DNA of 64,000 bases, taken from Spirosoma foliorum (GTDB lineage Bacteria; Bacteroidota; Bacteroidia; Cytophagales; Spirosomataceae). Position 1 is the first letter of the stretch. Every line of letters starts with the position of its first letter. The stretch is taken from positions 3,113,001-3,177,000 of the forward strand of contig NZ_CP059732.1 of assembly GCF_014117325.1 (NCBI RefSeq), written 5' to 3'. The translations under genes and the position numbers were made by a program. Below, in pieces: positions 47,921 through 58,369 of the stretch. The notes under the pieces were generated by a model. The model had not been told where the DNA came from. It was given only the letters and a program-made list of their open reading frames with translations, and did no database searches.

Positions 47921-50900
47921 TCACAAGCCCGTTATAATGCGAGCGTACACATTGTTGGCTAAATTGCCATCATACGTCATGGTCAGATCATCGGCCACAT
48001 TGACCGAGATGCTGGCCGTACTGCCTGAATTCGCACTCGTTCGGGTGATGCTAAAGCCTAGGCTCGATTCGCCCCCACCGTTAATAAAGGCTCCTGAATT
48101 CATTGTCAGAGTCATTTGCCGGGCCGACAGTGAATTGGTTATTGTCCACTGGCTGTTATCGACTGGGACGATACTTCCCCCTGATACCTGGATACTGGTT
48201 AGACTTGAGGCAAACGAAAGCGTATAGCCGATAGGGGCGGTGATGGTAATGGTCACATTGCCTGATGAGGTGGGCAAGCCCCCCACTTCAAACACATTGA
48301 CCAGAAAGTTACCCACGCTGCCTGGGGCAGCAAAGTTGGCCTGGGGTAACTCCAGAGTCACCGTCAGGTCCGCCCCACTCACCGCCACGCTGGCCGTAGC
48401 AGTACAGCCTGTTGGATTGGTTAGTGTTACGGAGTAGACGCCACTGGTTGTTACCGAGATTACCTGGGTAGTGGCACCGGTTGACCAAAGAAACGTCCCA
48501 CTTCCTACGGCTGTCAGACTCACTAAAGGGGTGGAGTTGGTCAGTGTGGCACTGGATGGGCTGATGCTCACCGAGGCCGCTATAACGTTTTGGCCCACCG
48601 TCGTGCTAGTAGTGCTCACACAGCCATTTGCATCACCCACGGTAACTGAGTAGGTGCCTGGACTGCTCACCGTGCGCGTGTTGCCACTTCCCGGCACTAG
48701 CTGGCCACTACTATTGGTAAAGCTATAGCTGGCCCCGCCCGAAGCCGTCAGCGTCACGCTGGTCTGTGTGCAGGTCAGGGGGCCGTTGTTGATCAGACTT
48801 GCGGTAGGTAAGCTATTTACGATCAGACTCGTAGTGGCCGTCACTACCTGTCCTCCGCTGGTCACCGTGAGCGTAAAGGTTTGTACACCCGAACCAAGGG
48901 CTGTTTGTACGACACTAAAGGCGGTTGCTGTCGTCGGGCCTGGACTGACAACCGGAGTTCCCCCATTGGAAAGCGACCAGTCATAATTGTTCGTTATGTT
49001 GCCTATCGTAGCCGTAAAGGTGATGGGGCTACCCGCGCAAACCGACTGAGAACTAGCCATAAAACCCGTAATGGTGGGAGTTAGTGACGCAGCCGGATTA
49101 ACCGTCAGGTTGTAAGCTGTGCTGGCTACTCCCACACAGCCGTTCTGGTCCTGGGCACTCACCAGCACCGAGTAGCTGCCCGCTACCGTGGGGGTGCCAC
49201 TCAACACGCCCGTGCCCGACACACTCAGGCTGGCTGGCAGGTTACTGCTCACTACACTGAAGCTGTAGGCCCCACTGCCACCACTGGCCGTGAACGACTG
49301 ACTAAAGCCCTGCCCTGCGGTAGCCGTGCTGACAGCCGGGTTGGCCACCGTTAGCGTGGTGGGGTTGCCCTGGTACTCATAGGCACCCCGGTCAATGACT
49401 CCGTTGTTGTACTGACGGGCGTTACCGGCCAAATCCGTAGCCGGACCACTCACCCCACTATAGGCCTGATTGCTGCCCGTGTTGATAGCTGGTGAGCAAG
49501 CCGCCAGTTGAGTGGACGTCGTGGAGGCAAAGGGCGAGACGGTGGTGGTCAGGTTGTTGCCCCCATCGGTGTAGCCCGTCACGCCGGGCTCGAACACACT
49601 GTAGCTGGCCGACAGGCTGGCTCCGTTTGTCAGCACAAAGGTGTTGGCACCCCCGTTGTTGAACAGCACCGAGTTGACCAGTTGACTCCTCGCCCCATCC
49701 GCATACACCACGCGCCCCTGGGGAGCCTGGTTGCCCTGGAACGAACTGTTAGTCACCAGCAGATTACCCTCGGCATAGATAGCTCCGCCCTGCACAGCCG
49801 CCCGATTGTCTATAAACGAACAGTTGATTAGACGGGTACTGTTCGTATTTAACCCTAAAGCTCCCGCACGACCATTGGTAGCCGTATTACTCACAAAGGA
49901 CGTATTAATCAGGGTGGGTGAGGCATTCAAGTTGTCCACAAATACGGCTCCACCCTCATAGCCGCCACTACGGTTACCGCTAAAAACGCAGCCGGTCAGA
50001 TCGAGCGTCAAGGCTTGACTACCACTACCGCCCAGATAGATCGCGCCCCCATCACCTGAAGCCGAGTTACCCGTAAAGGAGCAGTCATGGGCCACCAGGC
50101 TAGCGCCACTGGCGAAGTAAATTGCCCCGCCATCGTCATCAGTGACGGAGTTGCCCACAAACTGGCAGCGGGTAAGGACGATTGAACCCGCGGTGAAATG
50201 GAAAATCCCAGCAGCTGCACCCGATGTATTGTTCTGCACCACACAGTCTGTCATCTCCAGTTGAACAGTGGCACCACTTACGTTATAAATACACCCGTAG
50301 TTAGAAATAGTGTTATCCCGGAAGGTACTACCCGTAATCGTAAGCCGAATGTTGCCCTGATAATTTTGGATAATGCCCCCTCCAGAATCGGTTATCTTGC
50401 CATCAAACAAGCTACTGGCTATGGTCACGCTACAGGTACCTGTGTTGCCCAACGCAGTACCGTTATTACTTGTCCCGCCATCGCCAAAGCGGCAGTTGGT
50501 GATGCTGAGGTTACCGTTTTGGTTGTAGATGCCCCCCCCTGCATTGCTGCCATTGTTCTCCACAAAGTAGCAGTTGCGAATGGCAGGGCTACTCCCTACA
50601 TTGTAAAGCCCTCCCCCTTGGTTACTCCCAATGGGGAGGGCATTGGAGGCATTACCCCGCGTGACGACAAAGCCATCCAGCACAGCACTGGCCGTGAGGC
50701 CCGGCTCACTTCGCACCACATGAGCGCTGTTGTCACTGGTATACCCCGAATCGCCGGGTGTGCCAATATCGCCCGAGAGGGTGCTGCTGGAGGGTTGCCC
50801 CGTGACGGGGTTGACCGCCGGTCGCTGACTTACCGCTGTTTCAACCCCTGTAAAGCCGCCGTAAATGGCTATGCCCTCTTTCATTACAAAACTAATATTC

Positions 50901-53881
50901 ACATCGGTTCCGGTGGTGGGTTTGTAGATGCCCTGAGCCACCCAGACCTGAGCCCCACAATTAGCGGCTGTGTTGATGGCCGTTTGCAGGGCCGTACCGC
51001 TGAAGGCATTGGTCCAACTGCTGCCATCCTGCAAACCCGCTCCGGTTTGGGTCACGTACACCACCGTCCCGCAGGGCAGAGCCGCAGAGTTCACCGTCAG
51101 GTTGTAGGCCGCGCTGGCTACGCCCACACAACCGTTCTGGTCCTGGGCACTCACCAGCACTGAGTAGCTGCCTGCCACCGTGGGGGTGCCACTCAGCACC
51201 CCACTAGCCGACAGACTCAGGCTGGTGGGTAAGTTGCCACTGACCACACTAAAACTGTAGACTCCACTGCCGCCACCACTGGCTGTAAAACTCTGGCTGA
51301 AAGGCTGATTGGCCATAGCCGTCGTGACGCTGGGGTTACCTACGGTTAGGCTGCTGGGGTTATTCTGATACTCGTAGGCGCCCCGATCGATGACACCGCC
51401 GTTGTACTGGCGAGCATTACCAGCTATATCTGTAGTTGGCCCATTCACTGCGGTATAGGCCTGATTGCTGCCCGTGTTGATAGCCACTGAGCAGTCCCGC
51501 AGTTGGGCACTGGTGGCCGACACGAAGGAGGAGCCGGTGGTGGTCTGGTTGCCCGGTCCGCTGGTATAGCCAGTGGTGGCCTGGTCGAGCAGACTGTATT
51601 GAACGGTTACGTTGAGCACCGAATTAGCATTCGCTTTCGTAAAGGTGTTCGCTCCTCCGGTATTCCACAGCACACAGTTTGTAAACCGGATGTCATTCTG
51701 AGAAAGCCCATTCGTGTTCGTGGCAACAACTCCTGTTGGAAGGTTCAGAAACGAACAGTTGATAAATGCGGACTGATCAGTGGAATTAGCCTGAGATAGG
51801 ATAAGAAAAGGGAAACCGGGACTGTTCACGTTATTGGCAATGACACAATTCACAAACTGGGGAGCAACCACTGGTGAAACACCCGAAGAATAATCATTTC
51901 CCTGATTGAATACCAGTGCAATTGGGTTGTCACGGAACACACAGTTTATGAAACTGGGGCTGGTAATTCCCCCTTTTATAGCCGTGTTAACTACAGAAAG
52001 ACTGCTATTATTACCAGTAAACAACAGGTTCCGATACTGCGGGCTGCTCTCACTGCCGAATTGTAATTCGGGCGAGGTTTCATTTGTATTGCCATTACTG
52101 TTGTTCATGACGGCTCCAAATGATGAACCCGAGGTGGGCGGGGTGATAACAACTCCATCCAGAATAGCTGTGCTGGTGAGCCGACGCGTGTTGTAAATAA
52201 GGAAATAGGAATTGTTTGCCGAAGTACCATCGCCATCGACATCTGCTGAAAGGGTCGTTGAGGAAGGGTTGCTCAGGGTGATAGGAGGCCGTTGACTTAG
52301 GTCCGTTTCGGTGCCGTCAAAGCCCCCGTAAATGGCCACATCCGGCAGCATAGAAAAAGCATCATTGAGGTTGAGACTCGATCTTGGCTTATACGCCCCC
52401 CGGGCAATCCAGATCTCGCGCAGACTACCCAGGCAGGGGTACTTTAGCGCTGACTGCAAATCCGTAAAGGCATCCTGCCAGCTCACCCCCGTGTTGGCCC
52501 CACTGGCATTGGCTTTCACATACAGACGGACCACGCCCGGCTGGCCCACCGTCAGGCTGGTCATCGCCGTGGCTGACTGGCCACCATTGCTCACGGTTAG
52601 CGTATAGGTCTGTACACCGGAGCCGCTGGCGGTCAGACTCTGGCTGAAATTGCCGGTAGCTGTACCAGACAGTGGACTGCTGCCATTGGTCAGGGTGTAG
52701 TTATAACTGCTCGTGACGTTGCCCACTGTAGCCGTGAAGGTGACGGGACTACTGGCGCAAACCAGGTTCGGACTACCAGTCAGGTCCGCGATGGCAGGCG
52801 TTGGCGACGCCGGATCGCAATAAGCTACTCCTCCGTTGGTAGCCGCATAGATAACATCCCCGGCCACGTATACCCCACTCACGAAGTTATTTCCTAACCC
52901 GTTGGCAGTCGTGTAATTGGTAAACGTATTCCCCCGGTCGGTAGAGATACTCAGTCCGCCCTGTACGGCTGCGTAAACCGTATTTCCCAGCACAAACACG
53001 CCGTTAGCCGGATTGCTCCCACTGGCCAGACCCAGGCCACTGTTATCTTTGGTTCGGGTGGTAAAGGAAGTACCGCCGTTGGTGGAAATGCCCAACCCAG
53101 CGTTCACGGCCGCGTAGACAGTGGTGCTACTGGGTCCCGACACGGCATACACCCCATTTACGGTCGTGGTGATCAGGCCATTGGTCCGGTTAACGAAGGA
53201 GGTGCCCCCGTTAGTCGAGATGCTCACGCCACTATTCGTGGCGGCATAGACGGTCGTACTGCCAGGCCCCGATACCGCATATACGCCGTTCACGGCATTA
53301 CTACCCAGGCCGTTGCTGGTTGTCCGGTTAACAAAAGTCGTCCCACCGTCGGTTGACACGCTCAGGCCACCGTTTGTGGCGGCATAGACGGTCGTGCTGC
53401 CGGGGCCCGACACCGCATATACGCCGTTTACGGAAACACTGCCCAGGCCGTTGGTTCGATTCGTGAAGGAGGTGCCCCCGTCGGTCGAGATGCTCAGGCC
53501 ACCGCTGGTAGCGGCATAAATAACGCTGTTTAGTACAAATACGCCGTTGACCCGGTTATCTCCCAGGCCACTGTTGCCAATAAGACGGTTGGTGAACGTA
53601 CTGCCGCCATCGGTCGAGATACCCAGCCCTGAGTTAGTGGCTGCATACACACTCGCGCTCGTGGGACCGGCTACGGCAAAAATGCCATAAATGGTGTTGC
53701 TGGCCAGACTACTATTGGTGACGTCGATGGTAGTGTACGTACTGCAGGTGGGGCCGTTCTGAGCAAAGGTTGCTAACTGGGTGCTGAAGCACAGCAGGAG
53801 AAGCAAACTAAACCGGTGACGTAAATGATTGGCAGGTCTAAACAACCTAAAAAGAAGTAAAAATGGGTAGTCGTTTTTCAT
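47921..53881 (-). CDS. Giant secreted protein: Asp-box propeller, two beta-helices, Ig-like/putative-Ig modules
   Basis: 1986 residues with a signal peptide (LLLLLCFSTQLATFAQ, cut near 41). Order: seven blades of about 45 residues, each with TVYAATxGGLSISTDGGTSF-type sequence (Asp-box S-x-D-x-G-x-T-F; about 50-365); an Ig-like domain (PTPAIADLTG...); a right-handed beta-helix (VKANASGANTGVSWQDAF onward); a putative-Ig module (GVLSGTPTVAGSYSVLVSAQD); a second beta-helix with many cysteine-containing N-x-GG turns; a second, near-identical putative-Ig module; two more Ig-like units; and a final beta domain ending YARIITGL. No T9SS C-terminal sorting domain is seen. Likely a surface adhesin or polysaccharide-binding protein. 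Confidence 0.88.
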   Translation of the reverse strand: MKNDYPFLLLFRLFRPANHLRHRFSLLLLLCFSTQLATFAQNGPTCSTYTTIDVTNSSLASNTIYGIFAVAGPTSASVYAATNSGLGISTDGGSTFTNRLIGNSGLGDNRVNGVFVLNSVIYAATSGGLSISTDGGTSFTNRTNGLGSVSVNGVYAVSGPGSTTVYAATNGGLSVSTDGGTTFVNRTTSNGLGSNAVNGVYAVSGPGSTTVYAATNSGVSISTNGGTSFVNRTNGLITTTVNGVYAVSGPSSTTVYAAVNAGLGISTNGGTSFTTRTKDNSGLGLASGSNPANGVFVLGNTVYAAVQGGLSISTDRGNTFTNYTTANGLGNNFVSGVYVAGDVIYAATNGGVAYCDPASPTPAIADLTGSPNLVCASSPVTFTATVGNVTSSYNYTLTNGSSPLSGTATGNFSQSLTASGSGVQTYTLTVSNGGQSATAMTSLTVGQPGVVRLYVKANASGANTGVSWQDAFTDLQSALKYPCLGSLREIWIARGAYKPRSSLNLNDAFSMLPDVAIYGGFDGTETDLSQRPPITLSNPSSTTLSADVDGDGTSANNSYFLIYNTRRLTSTAILDGVVITPPTSGSSFGAVMNNSNGNTNETSPELQFGSESSPQYRNLLFTGNNSSLSVVNTAIKGGITSPSFINCVFRDNPIALVFNQGNDYSSGVSPVVAPQFVNCVIANNVNSPGFPFLILSQANSTDQSAFINCSFLNLPTGVVATNTNGLSQNDIRFTNCVLWNTGGANTFTKANANSVLNVTVQYSLLDQATTGYTSGPGNQTTTGSSFVSATSAQLRDCSVAINTGSNQAYTAVNGPTTDIAGNARQYNGGVIDRGAYEYQNNPSSLTVGNPSVTTAMANQPFSQSFTASGGGSGVYSFSVVSGNLPTSLSLSASGVLSGTPTVAGSYSVLVSAQDQNGCVGVASAAYNLTVNSAALPCGTVVYVTQTGAGLQDGSSWTNAFSGTALQTAINTAANCGAQVWVAQGIYKPTTGTDVNISFVMKEGIAIYGGFTGVETAVSQRPAVNPVTGQPSSSTLSGDIGTPGDSGYTSDNSAHVVRSEPGLTASAVLDGFVVTRGNASNALPIGSNQGGGLYNVGSSPAIRNCYFVENNGSNAGGGIYNQNGNLSITNCRFGDGGTSNNGTALGNTGTCSVTIASSLFDGKITDSGGGIIQNYQGNIRLTITGSTFRDNTISNYGCIYNVSGATVQLEMTDCVVQNNTSGAAAGIFHFTAGSIVLTRCQFVGNSVTDDDGGAIYFASGASLVAHDCSFTGNSASGDGGAIYLGGSGSQALTLDLTGCVFSGNRSGGYEGGAVFVDNLNASPTLINTSFVSNTATNGRAGALGLNTNSTRLINCSFIDNRAAVQGGAIYAEGNLLVTNSSFQGNQAPQGRVVYADGARSQLVNSVLFNNGGANTFVLTNGASLSASYSVFEPGVTGYTDGGNNLTTTVSPFASTTSTQLAACSPAINTGSNQAYSGVSGPATDLAGNARQYNNGVIDRGAYEYQGNPTTLTVANPAVSTATAGQGFSQSFTASGGSGAYSFSVVSSNLPASLSVSGTGVLSGTPTVAGSYSVLVSAQDQNGCVGVASTAYNLTVNPAASLTPTITGFMASSQSVCAGSPITFTATIGNITNNYDWSLSNGGTPVVSPGPTTATAFSVVQTALGSGVQTFTLTVTSGGQVVTATTSLIVNSLPTASLINNGPLTCTQTSVTLTASGGASYSFTNSSGQLVPGSGNTRTVSSPGTYSVTVGDANGCVSTTSTTVGQNVIAASVSISPSSATLTNSTPLVSLTAVGSGTFLWSTGATTQVISVTTSGVYSVTLTNPTGCTATASVAVSGADLTVTLELPQANFAAPGSVGNFLVNVFEVGGLPTSSGNVTITITAPIGYTLSFASSLTSIQVSGGSIVPVDNSQWTITNSLSARQMTLTMNSGAFINGGGESSLGFSITRTSANSGSTASISVNVADDLTMTYDGNLANNVYARIITGL
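49098..51505. repeat. Roughly 400-bp direct duplication inside the giant gene
   Basis: 49098-49510 and 51091-51505 are clearly homologous over their length. Both encode the end of a beta-helix (ACSPAINTGSNQAY / DCSVAINTGSNQAY, RQYNNGVIDRGAYEYQ / RQYNGGVIDRGAYEYQ) followed by a putative-Ig module. The copies are diverged at many third positions, so the duplication is not recent. Confidence 0.85.
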
Positions 53882-54181
53882 AACAGGTAAGCGTTTGGTT
53901 GACGGGTATCCCCGGCAGTGTTACCACCTCCTCGGGATTGGCCCCTTTGCCTGGCAAGTAGCGAAGGGGCGTATTGAGCCGCTAGCCCATTTGTTGCATC
54001 CAATAGCTTATTTGTTGCATGCACAAAAAAACCGTTAAAAATGGGTTCAGAAGTAGGCGATCAATGGGGGACATTTTTTGCCGCCGTGCTGAATCAGGTT
54101 CAGACTGCTATGAACCTATAGGCCAATCAAGTTGAACATTCTCCGAATACCAACCCCAAAAACAGCTGAGTCGTACCTGAT
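53882..54181. other. Regulatory gap between the giant gene and the hybrid kinase gene
   Basis: 300 bases. CCCCTTTGCC / GCGAAGGGG (53943-53969) can form a hairpin in the giant gene's leader, and two 11-bp direct repeats lie at 53989 and 54010. No TAnnTTTG box was found for the giant gene. Confidence 0.6.
53989..54020. promoter_or_regulatory. Direct repeats 21 bp apart, candidate operator of the hybrid kinase/AraC regulator
   Basis: ATTTGTTGCAT occurs at 53989-53999 and again, identical, at 54010-54020. The 21-bp period is two helical turns, the spacing expected for two AraC-type DNA-binding domains on one face of DNA. It lies 108-139 bases upstream of the giant gene and just past the hybrid kinase gene. 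Confidence 0.6.
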
Positions 54182-57100
54182 TTAGTCGTCTTTCCGGCTG
54201 GTCGGCACGTCCCTGACCAGACCGTACTGAGAGGGCAGCACGCCATAGCGTTCCTGGAACACTTTGGCAAAATACGACAGGTGTTCGAAGCCCACGGCGT
54301 AAGCAATCTGCGTGATACTCTCCTGACCCAGGGCCAGCAGCTCGGCCGCTTTGGCGAGTCGAATATCCCGGATGAAGTCAACGGCGGTCGTATTGGTCAG
54401 GGCTTTCAGTTTTCGATAAAGCTGCGCCCGGCTCAGGCCAATTGCATCGGCCAGGGCCTCAACGCCAAAGTTCGGGTTACTCAGGTTTTGATTCACCACG
54501 ACCGTCAGCCGGTCGATAAATTGCTGCTCCACCTGCAACAGTGCCGGTTCAGTTGGCCTGAGCGGTTCGGTGCTAAGGGGGGCTGATCCGGACTTACCAG
54601 TCGTAAACCGTTGGTAAAGGCGTTGCCGCTGCTGAATCAGATTGCGCACCCGAGCCTGAATTTCGGCCTGGTGGAAGGGCTTAGTCAGGTAGTCGTCGGC
54701 CCCCAAATCAAAGCCTTCAATGCGGTCTTCCAGCGTCGCTTTGGCCGTGAGCATCACCACCGGAATATGGCTGGTGGCTTCCTGCGTTTTCAGGGCTTTA
54801 CAAAAACCGAAGCCATCGAGCCGGGGCATCATCAGGTCGCAAATAACGATATTGGGTAGGCTTGCGGTGGCTTTTTGCAATCCCTCCTCCCCATCCTGGG
54901 CTTCGAGGATCTGGTAGTCGGCGGCAAAGATGCTGTGGATGTAAGCCCGGATATCGGCATTATCGTCGATGATGAGCAGGATATTGTCGGTGGTGGGCGT
55001 TGACGTCTCCGTGTTTTCCAATCCTTCGGCTTGTGTCTCTACAGGTCGCGGATAAGGGTTGGCGGTTGGGTGCGTCTGTGAGGATATTGACCGAGGAGAG
55101 GAGGCAATGTTCACCTCAGGGGTCGAAGCCGGGGGCGTCGTTTTCGCTATCGGCAGCGTTACTATAAACGTAGTGCCAACGCCTTTGGTACTGGAAACGT
55201 CAATATGGCCATCCAGCACTTTCACCAACTCATGAACCAGAGCCAGCCCGATGCCCGTGCCTTCGTAGGGCCGGATGTTTTTTCCATCGACCACACCAGA
55301 AGACCCCTGGTAGAACCGCTCGAAAATATGCGGGAGCTTGTCAACCTCAATGCCGACACCGGTATCAGATATTTTGATAATTAGAGGAGTATACGCCTGC
55401 TCCGGATATTGCACCGTCATACTGACGGCTTTATCTGCGGGGGTGAATTTAAAGGCGTTGCCCAGCAGGTTAGTCACGATCTTCTCCACTTTGTCGCGGT
55501 CGAAACTGGTCCATTGTTCGTATACATTCTGGCTAAAGGTGAATGTAATCTGGCGGCTTTCGGCCAGCGAACTGAACGAACTGGTCAGCATGCGGAAGAA
55601 AGCGGCCATGTCACCCGGTTCAGTTTCGGCCCGAAGCTGTCCGGCTTCGAGTTTACTTAGGTCGAGGAGTTGGTTGATCAAACTTAGTAGCCGGTTGGCA
55701 TTTCGTTGGAGCACCGAAAAACGGCTGTCATGGGTGTAATCCTGGGCCATTTGCTCTACAGGGCCCAGAATCAACGTCAACGGTGTGCGGAACTCATGGG
55801 AGATATTCGCAAAAAACTGCGTTTTGAGGGCGTCGAGCTCAGCCAGTCGACTCGCTTCTTTCTGTTCAAAACTAACCTGTTGATGTAGTAACAATCGCTG
55901 TTTCTGGAAACGGTACAATTGCCAGCCAACAAACGAAAGTAGGCTAAGGTAACCTAGATAAGCCCACCAGGTGCGGTAGAACGGTGGATGGACCTGAATG
56001 CGAAGTTTGACCGGTTTACTCCAGTTCAGCCCATCGGCAGACCCGACCATCTGCAGCGTGTACTGCCCACTGGGCAATTGGGCGTAATTGGCAAACCGAT
56101 TCGTACCGGCCTCCACCCAGGTCTGGTCGATGCCCTCAAGCCGATAGCGATAGCGGTTCTTGGCCGGATTGGTAAAATTCATCACCGCGAACTCCAGCGT
56201 AATTAAATTCTGGTTGTGCGCCAGGTCGATATGGGTGGTATTTTCGACACTTTGACTTAAAATTCCGTCAGCTCCCCCCACCGTTATGGATTCACTATTG
56301 ATTTTCAGGTTAACCAGATGGGCTTGCGGAGGAGCCCCCGCTTTACCCGCTACATCCTTCGCCCGAAATGCTGTCAGCCCATTGACCCCACCGAAAAGTA
56401 ACTCTCCAGATGCCGTTTTGAAGTAAGAGCCCGTGTTAAACTCATCATCCTGGAGGCCATCGGCTTTGGAATAGGTGCGAAACGTGAATGTTCTCGGGTT
56501 AAACTGGGCGAGTCCCCGGTTGGTACTCATCCAGAGGTTATTGAATTCGTCGGTCAGGATACCATAAACGACTTTGTTGGGCAAGCCCTGCGCTTCCGTA
56601 AAATGGCGAAACTGTCCCGATTGTTTATCAAGCCGATCTAATCCCCCGCCTTTGGTACCGACCCACAGGTATCGGTTTGGTTCGTTCGGATCATCGACTG
56701 CACTCGATACAACATCATGGCTCAGGCTCAGCCGATCCGTAATGCTATTTTTGTACATAGCGAAAGAAGGGTTGATCTTGTTCAAATCAGCTCTAACCAA
56801 TCCTCTGGCCGTACCGATCCAGAGCGTACCCGCCTGGTCAAAATATAAGGCACTCACTTCTATTTCAGCTCCACTTTGGGGAAGCAGGTGCCCATAGCTA
56901 AATACCGCGAAGGTTTCCGTTTTGGGATCGAACTGCAGAAGTTTACCATTGATGGCTCCAATCCAAAGCCGACCCGCCTGATCTTCCACCGTCTGATTAA
57001 GATACGTCCCAAACGCAGTTTTGGGAGGAAGCTTGTAGCGCATCAGCAATTGCCCAGTGGGTGCGTACTTGAGCAATTGATGTATTTTTTTATTGTAGTC

Positions 57101-58369
57101 AATACTTGACACCCAGAAAAAACCGGCTTTACTCTGCATCAGGAAGTTCTGCTGTGGGCCGTTTCCCGAATTCGCTTTAGCCAGGAACGGAACAATTCGG
57201 TTGTTGGCCTGGTCAAGCTGAGCATAGGATAAGAAGTGGCGAACAAAGGTGCGCCCTAGTTGGTCCTGATAGAGATAAGTAAGGGATCTAGTAGGCAAAA
57301 AAGCCTTGAATTGATTGATTTTTGGATTAAATACCCGTATCCCATAGCCCATTGTGCCGATCCAGATCGAACCTGTCTGGTCTTTCATTAAGGTTGTCAG
57401 GCCAATCGCGCCGGGCGGTATAGCAGTGAATGCATTATTTGCCGTCAAACTGTCCTGCGCAAAAAGTTGATCGGGCGTCATGAGCCAGAGGTGCTCCAAG
57501 GTGACCACCGCTACCGTATTGGCATCGAGAAACTCCACCAGCGCACCGGTGGTTACACCGGGTAAGCTTATTACTTTATGGCTTCCCCGCCACCAGCCGT
57601 GAATATGCTGTTGTCTAGTCGAAAACCAATAGTCACCTTGGGCGTCATCATCTCCCAGGTTCCAGTCGCTCACCGCCAGGTTGGGTGGGCGATTTACAGG
57701 TCGCATACCACTCATGTGTCGCCAGTTGATGGCGCACATACCATAGGTGGTTCCAACAGTGGCTGTGCCATCAGGTCGGAATTGGATATGGTGTGCTGAT
57801 GCATTGGTTGCCATTCTAGCCAGCGTAATGGAGTTAAACCGGGCCTGACTCGTAAAATTGGCCTTATCCGGGAAGCTGGTTTTCAAGTGAGCAGGCAGCG
57901 TAATTCTAAAAAGTTTGTCCTGATCCGTGTTCACCCAAATGTTGCCATCCAGATCTTCCGCCAGCAAACGTACTTCATGATTGCCTGCGCCGGGCGAATT
58001 TGTATCGCGAATGTCGATGTGATAAAACCGCTGGGTTTGTGCATCGTAGAGGTTCAGCCCCTGGTTGAGCGTACCCACCCAAAGGCGCCCCCGCCTGTCG
58101 ATCAACAGGGCTGTACAGGTATTGTCTGAGAGGCTGAATTCATTATAGGGATCGTGGGTGAAGACCGTGAAATTGTGACCATCGTAGCGGTTGAGTCCGT
58201 CTTTGGTGGCTATCCATATAAAGCCCTTATAGTCTTGTTTAAGGTCGTAGATCATACCCTGCGACAGGCCATCTGAAATAGTCAGTTCCTTCCAACCTTG
58301 AGCCTTAGGCTGGGCAAAGAGGCTAAATGGAAAGAAAATAACGAAGAGTAGAAAGGAAAAGGTACGCAT
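54182..58369 (-). CDS. Hybrid two-component system protein (Reg_prop, Y_Y_Y, HisKA, HATPase, REC, AraC)
   Basis: 1395 residues with a signal peptide (FLLFVIFFPFSLFAQ). A periplasmic sensor of two seven-bladed Reg_prop propellers (about 25-720; repeated GxIWIATKDGLNRYD-type strands) and a Y_Y_Y domain (about 725-790) precede one membrane span (WWAYLGYLSLLSFVGWQLY, about 800). Then come a histidine kinase with H858 in ISHEFRTPL and an HATPase, a receiver domain with D1178 in VICDLMMPRLDG and K in TKPF, and a C-terminal AraC helix-turn-helix (about 1290-1395). All phosphotransfer residues are present. Such proteins usually sense glycan fragments and switch on adjacent genes; here the nearest candidate is the giant secreted protein. 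Confidence 0.96.
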   Translation of the reverse strand: MRTFSFLLFVIFFPFSLFAQPKAQGWKELTISDGLSQGMIYDLKQDYKGFIWIATKDGLNRYDGHNFTVFTHDPYNEFSLSDNTCTALLIDRRGRLWVGTLNQGLNLYDAQTQRFYHIDIRDTNSPGAGNHEVRLLAEDLDGNIWVNTDQDKLFRITLPAHLKTSFPDKANFTSQARFNSITLARMATNASAHHIQFRPDGTATVGTTYGMCAINWRHMSGMRPVNRPPNLAVSDWNLGDDDAQGDYWFSTRQQHIHGWWRGSHKVISLPGVTTGALVEFLDANTVAVVTLEHLWLMTPDQLFAQDSLTANNAFTAIPPGAIGLTTLMKDQTGSIWIGTMGYGIRVFNPKINQFKAFLPTRSLTYLYQDQLGRTFVRHFLSYAQLDQANNRIVPFLAKANSGNGPQQNFLMQSKAGFFWVSSIDYNKKIHQLLKYAPTGQLLMRYKLPPKTAFGTYLNQTVEDQAGRLWIGAINGKLLQFDPKTETFAVFSYGHLLPQSGAEIEVSALYFDQAGTLWIGTARGLVRADLNKINPSFAMYKNSITDRLSLSHDVVSSAVDDPNEPNRYLWVGTKGGGLDRLDKQSGQFRHFTEAQGLPNKVVYGILTDEFNNLWMSTNRGLAQFNPRTFTFRTYSKADGLQDDEFNTGSYFKTASGELLFGGVNGLTAFRAKDVAGKAGAPPQAHLVNLKINSESITVGGADGILSQSVENTTHIDLAHNQNLITLEFAVMNFTNPAKNRYRYRLEGIDQTWVEAGTNRFANYAQLPSGQYTLQMVGSADGLNWSKPVKLRIQVHPPFYRTWWAYLGYLSLLSFVGWQLYRFQKQRLLLHQQVSFEQKEASRLAELDALKTQFFANISHEFRTPLTLILGPVEQMAQDYTHDSRFSVLQRNANRLLSLINQLLDLSKLEAGQLRAETEPGDMAAFFRMLTSSFSSLAESRQITFTFSQNVYEQWTSFDRDKVEKIVTNLLGNAFKFTPADKAVSMTVQYPEQAYTPLIIKISDTGVGIEVDKLPHIFERFYQGSSGVVDGKNIRPYEGTGIGLALVHELVKVLDGHIDVSSTKGVGTTFIVTLPIAKTTPPASTPEVNIASSPRSISSQTHPTANPYPRPVETQAEGLENTETSTPTTDNILLIIDDNADIRAYIHSIFAADYQILEAQDGEEGLQKATASLPNIVICDLMMPRLDGFGFCKALKTQEATSHIPVVMLTAKATLEDRIEGFDLGADDYLTKPFHQAEIQARVRNLIQQRQRLYQRFTTGKSGSAPLSTEPLRPTEPALLQVEQQFIDRLTVVVNQNLSNPNFGVEALADAIGLSRAQLYRKLKALTNTTAVDFIRDIRLAKAAELLALGQESITQIAYAVGFEHLSYFAKVFQERYGVLPSQYGLVRDVPTSRKDD

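Noticed and set aside
50198-51163. 321-codon open frame on the plus strand
   Set aside because: It lies wholly inside the giant minus-strand gene, whose domains are clear. Its own translation is rich in His, Cys and Arg with no domain pattern.
54127-54381. 84-codon minus-strand frame at the end of the hybrid kinase gene
   Set aside because: Out of frame with the AraC domain, which is complete to 54182.
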